Origin: Planctomycetaceae bacterium
GTDB taxonomy: Bacteria > Planctomycetota > Planctomycetia > Planctomycetales > Planctomycetaceae
Direction of reading: 5' to 3'
DNA length: 64,000 nt
Assembly: GCA_021732845.1 (NCBI GenBank)
Contig: JAKFUF010000049.1
Span: forward strand, 62,001 to 126,000
Shown here in pieces: positions 19,167 to 28,100 of the stretch; position 1 is the first letter of the stretch, and each line of letters starts with the position of its first letter. The notes beneath the pieces were generated by a model that had not been told where the DNA came from, made no database searches, and was given only the letters and a program-made list of their open reading frames with translations. The position numbers were made by a program, and so were the translations under genes.

Positions 19167-20636
19167 CTACCAGCGCGACTGCCGCTGGAACCGGCTGCGG
19201 ATAAAAATGGCGATGCCATTCAGCGCCAGCAGCATCGCCAACAGGACCAGGATGCCCGCGGCAGAAAGTGATACGGAAAACGTGGGATCGGCTTGCCGAA
19301 TCCACTGATAAATAACGAGCGGCAACGCCGTGAAGGACGAAAACGGGACATGGGCCAGATCGCCTGGCGACTGAAACACCTGGCCGACACTACGAATGTC
19401 GCCCGGTGTCTCCTGCAAAAATGTGGGCACGCCAATGATGATCAGCGGAGCCGTTTCGCCAATCGCTCGCGAGATCGCCAGAATCACGCCGGTGGAAATT
19501 CCCGGCACGGCTGCTGGCAGCACCTGATGCCAGATCGTCTGCCAGCGCGTGGCTCCCAGCGCATACGACCCATGGCGGATCGACGGAGGCACCGCCCGCA
19601 ATGCTTCCTGGGTGGCAATGATAACCACCGGCAACACCAGCAGGCTTAATGTCAAAGCGCCGCTCAGGACCGAGGCTCCGAGAGGCAGAGGAATCGCCAA
19701 GCCCAGAACCTTCCACGTCCCTGGCTCCTTGAACATCCCAAACATCCGCACAAACACTGTCAACCCGAGGATGCCGTAGACGATCGATGGCACACCCGCG
19801 AGATTGGCGAGGTTCAACTGGATAAAGCGGGTCGTCCAGTTGGCCGTCGCGTACTCTTCAAGGTATAAGGCCGCGCCGATGCCAATCGGAATCGAAATCA
19901 CCACCGTGAACAGAATCACCCAGAACGTGCCCCAGAAGCCGGCCAGCAAGCCGGCCTGACCAGGATAGGTTGAGTCCGAATTGCTCAAGAACCCCCAGAC
20001 CGTCTGACGGGGGGGAGTGGCGACGCCTTCCAGTTCCGCGCTGGTCTCGGCCGCTGGAGCCTGTTCCTCAACCAGTTCGCACTCGACCTCTCCCGTGAGC
20101 GACAAGCGACCCTGATTCAGGACTGGCGTTCCTTTGAGTTGCCACACGCCATTCTCGCTGGGCAAAGTTGTTGCGTCGGGGACGGTGACCACCAGATCTC
20201 CGAGTCTGACCTCGAGAGGCGATGGCTGGCTGGGTCGAACCGCAAGACCAGTCAGGGTGACCCGCGCGGGCGGGATCTCTTCCACCGGTCGGCGGATTTT
20301 TTTGACTTTGGTGGCCGCAAATTCCAAGCGGCCAGTCTTGGAGACAGTCAATTGTCCCGTGAGTTTGACAAACCCCTTGAGATGCTCCTGGCTCTGTTCA
20401 CCGACGACAAGAATTGGGCTGGCGTTGGCGACTTGAACTCCGACAGGCCCCTGAAAATAGCCACTGGCCCGCCAGATCAGGATCCCGATCAGGAACAACA
20501 ACACCAGCAGACCGACCCAGGTGGACGAGCCACAGGCCAATTCAAACACGACCCCAATCGCCCGGCGTGTGAAGGGCGTGTTGGAGTTCGCGGGAGTACC
20601 TGCGGCTTTGGCAGGAGCGGGGGCCACGTGGCTCAA
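19167..20636 (-). CDS. pstA: Phosphate ABC transporter permease PstA with extra extracytoplasmic domain
   Basis: The C-terminal 280 residues are a normal PstA permease (GFWGTFWVILFTVVISIPIG, EEYA.., and the EAA loop ALRAVPPSIRHGSYALGATR, with six helices). At 489 residues it is about 200 longer than usual: after the first helix (WVGLLVLLFLIGILIWRAS) about 150 residues form a beta-rich segment (residues about 55-200: LVVGEQSQEHLKGFVKLTG, RVTLTGLAVR) that should sit outside the membrane. Its ATG overlaps the pstC stop by four bases. Transport role is sure; the extra domain is unexplained. Confidence 0.94.
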   Translation of the reverse strand: MSHVAPAPAKAAGTPANSNTPFTRRAIGVVFELACGSSTWVGLLVLLFLIGILIWRASGYFQGPVGVQVANASPILVVGEQSQEHLKGFVKLTGQLTVSKTGRLEFAATKVKKIRRPVEEIPPARVTLTGLAVRPSQPSPLEVRLGDLVVTVPDATTLPSENGVWQLKGTPVLNQGRLSLTGEVECELVEEQAPAAETSAELEGVATPPRQTVWGFLSNSDSTYPGQAGLLAGFWGTFWVILFTVVISIPIGIGAALYLEEYATANWTTRFIQLNLANLAGVPSIVYGILGLTVFVRMFGMFKEPGTWKVLGLAIPLPLGASVLSGALTLSLLVLPVVIIATQEALRAVPPSIRHGSYALGATRWQTIWHQVLPAAVPGISTGVILAISRAIGETAPLIIIGVPTFLQETPGDIRSVGQVFQSPGDLAHVPFSSFTALPLVIYQWIRQADPTFSVSLSAAGILVLLAMLLALNGIAIFIRSRFQRQSRW

Positions 20637-21643
20637 TGGTAGACCTCCCGGAACCGGCGCAGAATCAACTGAGCCACGACATTGGTCGCGAGAGTGATCA
20701 AAAACAGCGAGGCCGCCACAGCGTACAGGCTGTAATCCTGAACGGTACCGACGGAGGTCTCACCGCCAGTGATGTCGACAATGAAGGCCGTCATCGTCTC
20801 GGTGGTTTCCAGCGGATTGAAGGAGCCCGTGGCATTCTGCCCCACGGCGATCGTGACCGCCATCGTTTCACCCACCGCCCGCGAGAGGGCGAGGAGGCAT
20901 GAGGCCAGAATTCCCGAGAGCGCGGCCGGCAGGACGACGCGGACGGAAACGTCGAACTTGGTCGACCCGAGGGCATATGCCGCCTCGCGCAGGCCACGCG
21001 GGACCGACCGGAGCACGTCTTCGCTGAGCGACGAGACCATCGGCAGAATCATGATCCCCACGGTGATTCCACCGGCAAGCGCGTTGAACGTGTCGACATG
21101 AAACCCAAGCAACCCTTGGAACACGGGCTTCAAGACGAATGGCGTGAGAAACAGCAGGGCAAAGTAACCGTAAACCACTGTCGGAATACCGGCCAGCATT
21201 TCGAGCGTAGGCTTCACGAAACCGCGGAAACGGGGAGAGGCGTACTCACTGAGATAAACCGCGCTGGCCAATCCCAGCGGCAGTCCGATCAGCGAGGCGA
21301 TGCCCGCCACCATGAAGGTGCCGATTACCAGCGGCCGAATGCCGAAATGCTGCTGCTCGGGCGCATTGGACGGAGTCCACTCGGGAGCCGTGAGGAACTC
21401 GGTCACCGTGACGTGCGGGCGGCCCTCTGGCTCAACCCGGAAGAACTGAATCGTCTGCCAGGTGAGGATGCAGATGATGCTGACTGTCGTCAGCACCGAC
21501 AGCAGGGCGCAGCCGAACAACGCCAGTCGGATCGCTTCTTCCCAGGCTCTGCCCCAGGAAAAGACGCGCCGCAGTGAGGGTTGTTTCGAGTTTTCAGCGA
21601 GAGGCACTTTTGGCACAAACCACCCTTCGGTGCGTTCAACCAA
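20633..21643 (-). CDS. pstC: Phosphate ABC transporter permease PstC
   Basis: The 336-residue permease has the PstC features LGLASAVYLSEYASPRFRG, LEMLAGIPTVVYGYFALLF, the EAA loop EDVLRSVPRGLREAAYALG and LSRAVGETMAVTIAVGQNA, with six or seven membrane helices and a short loop (about residues 70-100) between the first two. With PstA it forms the membrane channel of the high-affinity phosphate importer. It follows pstS after 27 bases and overlaps pstA by four. Confidence 0.96.
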   Translation of the reverse strand: MVERTEGWFVPKVPLAENSKQPSLRRVFSWGRAWEEAIRLALFGCALLSVLTTVSIICILTWQTIQFFRVEPEGRPHVTVTEFLTAPEWTPSNAPEQQHFGIRPLVIGTFMVAGIASLIGLPLGLASAVYLSEYASPRFRGFVKPTLEMLAGIPTVVYGYFALLFLTPFVLKPVFQGLLGFHVDTFNALAGGITVGIMILPMVSSLSEDVLRSVPRGLREAAYALGSTKFDVSVRVVLPAALSGILASCLLALSRAVGETMAVTIAVGQNATGSFNPLETTETMTAFIVDITGGETSVGTVQDYSLYAVAASLFLITLATNVVAQLILRRFREVYH

Positions 21644-21670
21644 TCAATCCGCACCGGGTGAAACGCGTGT

Positions 21671-22603
21671 CTATTTGCCTTCCAGGGCTTTCAGCGATTC
21701 CTTCTTGACCTTCTCGTCCACTTCCACAAATCCGACATCGGAAACGAGTTCCTGCCCGTCGACCAGATAGTATTTCAGAAACGCGGCAACTTCTGGCCTG
21801 GCGAGCGCCTTCTTCGACACATACAGGAACAACGGTCGCGAAAGCGGAGTGTAACTGCCGTCTTCAATCGTCTCCGGCAGCGGCTTGACGAATTTCCCCT
21901 TGCCACCGGCCGGAGCGATGGCCACGGCCTTGACCGTGTCTGCGTTCTCCACATAGTAGGCGTAGCCGAGGTAACCCAGCGCGTACTGGTCTTCGGCAAC
22001 ACCTTTGACCAGCAGGTTGTCATCGGAACTCTTCGTGTAGTCGGTGCGGCTGGACTTCGCCGTCCCCACAATCACTTCCGTAAAGTAATCGAACGTCCCC
22101 GAATCTGCATCCGCTCCATAGAGGCGAATTGCCTGGTCCGGCCATTTCGGATCCAAGTCTTTCCACGTTTTGACCTTGGAATCGGGTGACCACAGTTTCT
22201 TGAGCTGCTCCACCGTCAACTGCGAGCAGAATTTATTCTTCTTGCTCACGATCACTGACAGGCCATCCACGGCGATGGTGAGCTTCACATATTCGATGTT
22301 GTTCTTCTTGCACTCCGCGATCTCTTTCTCGGATATCGGCCGTGAGGCATCATTGATGTCGATTTCGCCGACCACGAACTTCTTGAATCCACCGCCGGTC
22401 CCCGACACGGCGATTTGGATTTTCACATCCTTGTGTTTCTCGCGAAATTTCTCAGCCACGACCTTCGTGACAGGGAACACTGTGCTCGAACCATCGACCA
22501 CGATCGTGCCCTTGAGGTCGGCGGCACCGGCCGAGAGGCAGCCGCCAAGCAGCACGCCACACACCACGAGCAGGGATGACGAGATTGGTCGCGAGAAGGA
22601 CAC
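21671..22603 (-). CDS. pstS: Phosphate-binding protein PstS
   Basis: The product (310 residues from a GTG at 22603) has a signal peptide with a lipobox-like LLGGC and then the PstS fold: IVVDGSSTVFPVTKVVAE contains the phosphate-binding SST loop, followed by VSGTGGGFKKFVVGEIDINDASRP and RLYGADADSGTFDYFTE. It delivers phosphate to PstCAB. The frame continues open to an ATG at 22819, but the added residues lack similarity and would bury the signal peptide, so the GTG was preferred. Pho-box-like repeats lie 66-106 bases upstream of it. Confidence 0.93.
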   Translation of the reverse strand: MSFSRPISSSLLVVCGVLLGGCLSAGAADLKGTIVVDGSSTVFPVTKVVAEKFREKHKDVKIQIAVSGTGGGFKKFVVGEIDINDASRPISEKEIAECKKNNIEYVKLTIAVDGLSVIVSKKNKFCSQLTVEQLKKLWSPDSKVKTWKDLDPKWPDQAIRLYGADADSGTFDYFTEVIVGTAKSSRTDYTKSSDDNLLVKGVAEDQYALGYLGYAYYVENADTVKAVAIAPAGGKGKFVKPLPETIEDGSYTPLSRPLFLYVSKKALARPEVAAFLKYYLVDGQELVSDVGFVEVDEKVKKESLKALEGK

Positions 22604-22668
22604 GCGGGGACTCCGTGAGATCGAGCGTTTTCTTGTCAGTTCGAGTTGGATGCATGCTAGTGTCGAAT

Positions 22669-22709
22669 TGTGAAGATTGCCACGCCGGAGATGTGAAGAT
22701 TGGATGAAG
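22669..22709 (-). promoter_or_regulatory. Pho-box-like direct repeats upstream of pstS
   Basis: Read on the - strand: CTTCATC, CAAT, CTTCACA (22709-22692) is a 7-4-7 direct repeat like the E. coli Pho box (two CTGTCAT-type heptamers 11 bases apart); a further CTTCACA preceded by CAAT lies at 22675-22669. They sit at the expected distance in front of pstS. The match to the consensus is partial. Confidence 0.5.
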
Positions 22710-22815
22710 ATGCGCAGCCCGCAAGCGAGGAAGTCCGACAGCGGATGGAGAAGGTGGCTCAAGCCGCCCATCCGCGCCAGGGGTTCCGCAGCGAGCAATA
22801 ACTGACCAAACTTCT

Positions 22816-23706
22816 TCACCGCAGCAGGACCGCCACGCTGGTCTCGGCATCTATGCGGGAGAAGGTATGCAGCACAATCACTTTTCCAGCGTAACCTGCG
22901 CGAATCTCGTGCTTCTGCGTGCCGAAGAAGTCGACGACGGTTCCCAGCAGCGCCCCGGTTTCGACATCGTCACCCAAGGCCACTGTCGGCTCAAAGAAGC
23001 CCTCCACCGGCGACGGATGATTGATCTGCATGTGGCCCGCACCGGGCCGGTTGTCTTCCACTACGATCTGGTCCAGCGAAGTGATGTGTTCCACGGGAGC
23101 AATCATCTGCAGCGAAGCCAGAATATTTTTGCACCCATGCACGTAAGCGGTGATGCCGGCGGGATTGCACGCGGCCCCGCCTTCGTATTCACAGTAGATG
23201 GCAGGGATGTTGGCATCGCGGGCGACCGACAGCGACCGCCCATTGAAGGAGGGATCGGTCCCCCACACGATCGGCAGCCCAAAGACCCGCGCCATCTGTC
23301 GCTGCGCGGCCAGCACCAACGGATCGGCGTGCAAAATGTACCCCGCCAAGGGCAAAACTTTGAGCCGCGTCCCTCCAGTGTGCAGATCGATGTAATGCGT
23401 GGCTTTCCGGATCAGTTGCGACAGTTCGAACGCCACCTGTTCCGTGATCGAACCGTCGGCCCTGCCGGGGCACGTTCGGGCCAGATCGAGCCCGTCGTCT
23501 CCGGTCCGATGTCCGCGCCGAAACGCGCCAACATTTACGACAGGCACCAGCGTGACCGATCCCCGCATCAGTGCCGTCGGCAGCTCTTCCGCCAGGCGGC
23601 GAATCGCCGCCATCGGTTCGAACTCGTCACCATGAACGCCACCGGTAATCAACAGCCGCGGTCCCGGTTGGGTCGCAGTGATAGTCCGGGATTCAAACAG
23701 TGCCAT
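22816..23706 (-). CDS. Succinylglutamate desuccinylase/aspartoacylase family zinc hydrolase
   Basis: From the ATG at 23706 the product has 296 residues. It is an M14-like deacylase: GGVHGDEFEP gives the first zinc ligands (His, Glu), VPVVNVGAFRRGHR the substrate-binding loop, and YIDLHTGG the third ligand (His). The C-terminal part (about 220-296; DDVETGALLGTVVDFFG, AGYAGKVIVL) is the small beta domain of the AstE/ASPA group. It probably removes an acyl group from an N-acyl amino acid or related compound in the cytoplasm; the substrate cannot be told. It precedes pstS on the same strand by 210 bases but is likely a separate unit because Pho-like sites lie between. Confidence 0.85.
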   Translation of the reverse strand: MALFESRTITATQPGPRLLITGGVHGDEFEPMAAIRRLAEELPTALMRGSVTLVPVVNVGAFRRGHRTGDDGLDLARTCPGRADGSITEQVAFELSQLIRKATHYIDLHTGGTRLKVLPLAGYILHADPLVLAAQRQMARVFGLPIVWGTDPSFNGRSLSVARDANIPAIYCEYEGGAACNPAGITAYVHGCKNILASLQMIAPVEHITSLDQIVVEDNRPGAGHMQINHPSPVEGFFEPTVALGDDVETGALLGTVVDFFGTQKHEIRAGYAGKVIVLHTFSRIDAETSVAVLLR

Positions 23707-23857
23707 GAACAGGGTCCATCTGAGGGAAAGTGCCACGTCTTCCGGTGGCCGTTGGCACAATCGCAAGGCGATTGGCGGATTGCAATGGTTCCGGAACGGC
23801 TAGGTCCATCGGTGGCTCGATTCCGCGCGGGGGGTGGTCCGTCACACTCGCGGCCCT

Positions 23858-24781
23858 TTACGCCCGGCGCAGAGTAAACACCGTGATTTCCGGGCGGACG
23901 TTGAATCGGACGCGGATGGAGTAACCGAGGCCACGGTTGATGTAGAGACGGCGGCCGTTGGACAGGTCAAAGGCACCACTCGTGTAACGCTTGTTTTTGA
24001 CTGGGATTCGTGGCGGAGAAAGAAACGGTGCCTTGCATTGGCCGCCATGGGTGTGGCCCGAGAGGATCCAGCCACGGTAGCCGGACCAGATCGGCAAATC
24101 GACCACATCCGGGTTGTGGCACAACACCAGCGTTGGTTCTGTCGACGAAGGCAACTCGGTCATCAACCGCGGGTCGAACAACGGCCCCCAGTAATCCTCA
24201 AAGCCGATGATCCGCAGACCAGCCACGGTGATGGCAGCGTTGCGGAGCATGCGGCAACCGCAGTCTGTCAGGACCGCCGAAACGGCCATCGACGATTCCA
24301 GACTGGACCAGCCAGGTCCATAATCGTGGTTCCCCAAAATCCCCACGGTCGCCAAACTGGCCGGTTTCAATTCGGAGTAGACCCGGCGGGCCATTTCCAG
24401 CGGCGGGGTGCCATCGGCGTTGCTTGTTACAAAGTCGCCAGTCAGCACCAACAAATCGGGTTCCCATTGGGCGACAGTCTTGAACGCCGAGATGACGTAC
24501 TGTTCGTCAACAATTGGCCCAACATGCAGATCACTGATTTGAATCAGCCGCTTCCCGTCCAACTCGGCGCCAAGCCCCGCAATTGGCAGATCGTGCTCCA
24601 CAAATTCCAGCCAGTGTGGCTCGACCCCAATCGCGTAACCGGCCAGCCCAACGCCCATGACAAGCCCTCCAGCAGTGGCTCGCCGCAGCCACTGCCGCCG
24701 CGTCAGCCCAGGTCTCGCCGCCGGCGTTTCCGCGGAGCCGTTCTGATCGCTCGGCGGTGAATTGAAGTGAGTGAATTTCAT
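23858..24781 (-). CDS. Tat-exported metallophosphoesterase (YkuE-like)
   Basis: Starting at the ATG at 24781 the product has 307 residues and an N-terminal twin-arginine signal (LTRRQWLRRATAGGLVMG). The calcineurin-like metal sites are all present: SDLHVG, LTGDFVTS, GNHDYG, LCHNPDV and GHTHGGQ. The family hydrolyses phosphoesters, and YkuE-type members act on lipid-linked or nucleotide substrates outside the cytoplasm; which one applies here is unknown. A longer frame to 24928 adds a second Ala/Thr-rich stretch that would precede the Tat signal and is not expected. Only a diverged palindrome repeat lies upstream. Confidence 0.9.
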   Translation of the reverse strand: MKFTHFNSPPSDQNGSAETPAARPGLTRRQWLRRATAGGLVMGVGLAGYAIGVEPHWLEFVEHDLPIAGLGAELDGKRLIQISDLHVGPIVDEQYVISAFKTVAQWEPDLLVLTGDFVTSNADGTPPLEMARRVYSELKPASLATVGILGNHDYGPGWSSLESSMAVSAVLTDCGCRMLRNAAITVAGLRIIGFEDYWGPLFDPRLMTELPSSTEPTLVLCHNPDVVDLPIWSGYRGWILSGHTHGGQCKAPFLSPPRIPVKNKRYTSGAFDLSNGRRLYINRGLGYSIRVRFNVRPEITVFTLRRA

Positions 24782-24936
24782 GCCAAGGTATGCCGAGGTA
24801 CTAGAAACAGAAACAGCATCGTTGATGGTTGAGGCTGTTGCGGCTCGCGCTTCACTCGCAATCGCCACACCCGTTGTCGAAACCGCCGCCATAGTGTGTC
24901 GCTCTGCAATTGTAGCGGCACAGCGCAAACCGTCCG

Positions 24937-25026
24937 ATGAATGAGGATCGACCCGCGTGGCTCACCGGAGGGCTCGCGCCGGCTCGCGCCCTGCCGCTTT
25001 CATTTTGGCGGTACGGCGCAAGCCGG
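24937..25026 (-). repeat. Dispersed REP-like hairpin, copy 2
   Basis: Reverse-complement match to the 84-bp unit at 2487: AATGAGGATCGACC, GTGGCTCACCGGA, GCTCGCGCCCTGCCGCT, ATTTTGGCGGTACGGCGCAA. GGCTCGCGCC is duplicated inside this copy and the right outer arm has decayed. Confidence 0.8.
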
Positions 25027-25080
25027 CGAGCACCCTTCCGCGAGAATTGCCTTTGGGTTGGCAACCGAGCCTCAAGAAAG

Positions 25081-25116
25081 GAACCGGGCCGCTGGACAAG
25101 TCCAGCGGCCCGGTTC
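25081..25116 (-). terminator. Intrinsic terminator of the surface-protein gene
   Basis: Perfect 17-base arms GAACCGGGCCGCTGGAC (25081-25097) and its complement (25100-25116) with loop AA; on the - strand the stem is followed by CTTTCTTGAGG. It starts about 30 bases after the stop of the gene at 25147. Confidence 0.85.
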
Positions 25117-25146
25117 GAGCAATCGATATGGGCAACGGCAACGCGA

Positions 25147-28100
25147 TCAGATCAGTCCGGCGAAGGCCGCATCCGTCCAGCGGGTGTTGTTGGACCACTG
25201 GATGAGGTGGTTGTTCGAGGACAGCGTTCCGACCAGGTTGCCCCAACCGGTGGCGACGACCTGCGTCGGCGACAGGAAGCGGCCGGCGGCGGAGGCTCCG
25301 AACTCGTTGGTGAACAGCAGTCCGTCTGGCGTCACGGTGATCGTGGTGGCCTGGTTCACGTTGATGACCCAGTTGGTCGCCAGCGTGGGGAACACCGGGG
25401 CCGGTCCTGGAGGAGCGGGAGGAGCGGGAGGAGCCACCACGCCGGCCCGCGTCCAGGTGGTGTTGTTGGCCCAGTTGATCGTGTTGGCACTGGAAAGGTT
25501 GCCAACCAGCCCGCCCCAGGTGTCGGCGATGATCTGAGTACCGTTGAGGACACGTCCCTGGGCCGACTGGCCGAACTCATTGCGGAAGGTGAGCTGCGAA
25601 CCATTCTGCGTGATGCTGGTCTGCTGGCCGTTGATGAGCCACGTTCCGCTGAGGTTCCCCGTGAAACTGTTGTCGACGGGCGGAGCCACCGGCGCGCCGG
25701 TCACATTGATGGTCAGCACATCGGTGTCGGACTGCGGTCCGCCGCCAACCGCGGACTGGTCGTTGGTGGTGATGGTGAGCGTCGTGGCTCCGGCAAAATT
25801 CGCCGGCGCGACGAAGACCGCCCCGGCCAGCGCCGCATTGATGTTGGACTGGGCCCCGGTGAAGGTCATGGTGGCGTCGGCCGTGCCGTCGCCCACGACA
25901 AACGTCAGGCCGGCAGTGCCGCTCAGCGAGACGGTGCCGTTGGCGGCGGTCAGCGTCACCATGATCGGAGCATTCCCCGCATCGGCGTCGGAGACCGCGA
26001 TCAGGTTGCCCGGCACGGCCGGCCGGCTCCAACTGGTGTTATTGGCCCAGTTGATGACAGAGCCGGCGGCGGTTCCCCCCACGACATTACCGATCAGTCC
26101 GCCCCAGCCATCGGCGATGATCTGGCTATCGTTGAGAATCCTGCCTTGGACGGACTGGCCGAATTCGTTGGTGAGGATCAGGCTGCTGCCATTGGCGGTG
26201 ATCCGGGTTGTCTGTCCGGCGATGCTCCAGTTGCCGGCCAGCGTGCTGGTGCCGGCCAGGAAGGTCAGCGGCTGACCCGCCACGACGGTCTGGGTGGCGG
26301 GCAGCGTGTTGACCGGCGCGATGTTGCCGGGTGTCACGCTGATGTTGACGATGTCAGTGTCGGCCTTGGCGCTGCCGCCGGTATTGCCCTGATCGTTGGT
26401 GATCAGCGTGATCTGCGCCTGGCCACTGAAGCCGTCGGTGGGGGTGAAGCTCAGGCCGTTGAGCGCGGTGTTGATGTCGGCAATTGTCCCCGTGAACGTC
26501 ATGCTGACATCGTTGTTGCCGTCACCCGAGGTGAAGGTCAATCCGGCGTTTCCAGCCAGGCTGATCCGTCCGTTGGTCGCGAACAGCGTCACCTGGACGG
26601 GATTCACTCCGGCATCCACATCCGAGATCGACAGCGCATTGGCGTTCGCAGTGGAGAACACGATGGGAATGCCGGCGAAGGCGGCCTGGGCCAAGGGCAC
26701 GGTGTTGATCGGCGCGTCATTCACACCGGTGACGAAGATGTTCGCCGTGTCGTCATCCATCAGCTGGCCGCCAATCCCCGAGTTCCCCTGGTCGTTGGTG
26801 ACGATCCGCAGGGTCGCGGTGCCGTTGAACAGTGCCGTCGGCGTGAATACCAGACCGCTGAGCGCGGCGTTGATGGCGGCAATGGTTCCCGTGAATGTCT
26901 TGGTGGCGTTGGGCGTCAGGGCGGCCCCCACCGAGAAGGTCAGGCCGGCACCAGTACTGAGCACAAAGGTGCCGTTGGTCGCGGTGAGCGTGACCATCAC
27001 CGGGTTGTTGCCGGCGTCCGGATCGGAGATTGACAGGTTCGTGATCGTGACGGACGAACCTTCGGCGACCTGGGGCACGGCCCCGACGTTGTTGACCGGC
27101 GGATCATTGAAGGGATCCTGATTCTCGAAGCTCCCCATGTCGACACCCCCGACGTTCCGGGGAAAGCCGGTGCCGCGCTGGTCCAGCGTCAGTGTCGCAC
27201 CGCCGACCGGGTTGACCGCCAAGGCCAGCCTCGCGGTGTTGATGGCGGGACTGCCGACCAGCAGCGCGTGGGTGGCGGTCAGGCCGCCATTGTTTGCCAA
27301 GGCACCCAGTACGGGATCGATGAGTGCCGCAGCCGTGCCGATGAAGTTACCGTTGGCATCGGCAGTATAGTTGCCATTCACGTCGACGGGCGCGGAGGCC
27401 GTCAGGATCGTACCCGCATTGCTGCCGATCAGGCTGCTGCGGAGTGTCAGCGTGCCCAGGAATCGCAGATCTGGATTTGTGGTGGCGGTGTTCGTGGCGA
27501 CAATTGAGTTGCGGATGGTGATCGCGGCATTCCCGGCCTGGTACAAGCCGCCGCCGCTGGCCGCATCGTTGAGGGCGATTGTCGTGTTGGTGACGGTCAT
27601 CGGGCTGGTGTTGATCCAGATCGCGCCGCCGTTGCCGAACTGCGAAGTGTTGCCGGACAGCGTGCTGTTGGTGATGATCACCTGGCCAGAGTCCGCCGCG
27701 ATCGCCCCGCCGTCCGCGCCTAGGCCGAAAGTGTTGTTGCCGGACAGCGTACTCGACGTGATCGTGAGATTGCCGGCATTCACGGCAACGGCGCCGCCGG
27801 AAGAGTTTGTTCCGAACGTGAAGTTGTTGGAGAGTGTCGAGTTGGTGATGACGACGTTGCCCGTGACAGCCGCGATCGCCCCGCCCGCGGCATTCATCCC
27901 ACCCGTGCTGTTTCCGGTAATCGTGCCGTTGGTGATGGTCAGCGTGCCAGTCAGCGAGGAGAGGATCGCACCGCCGGAGGCATTGTCCGCGGTGACGGTG
28001 CCGTTCCTCAGGGTCATGCCGTTGAGGGTGACGTTGGTGGTCGTGGCGAGGATGTTGAAGATTCGTGAATTGAAATTGCCGCTCACGACGGGCGTGGTGG

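Noticed and set aside
24937-27033. 698-codon + strand frame opposite the surface protein
   Set aside because: Repetitive Arg/Gly/Asp text from antisense of beta-helix and cadherin repeats; several other such frames lie across 25-29.5 kb.
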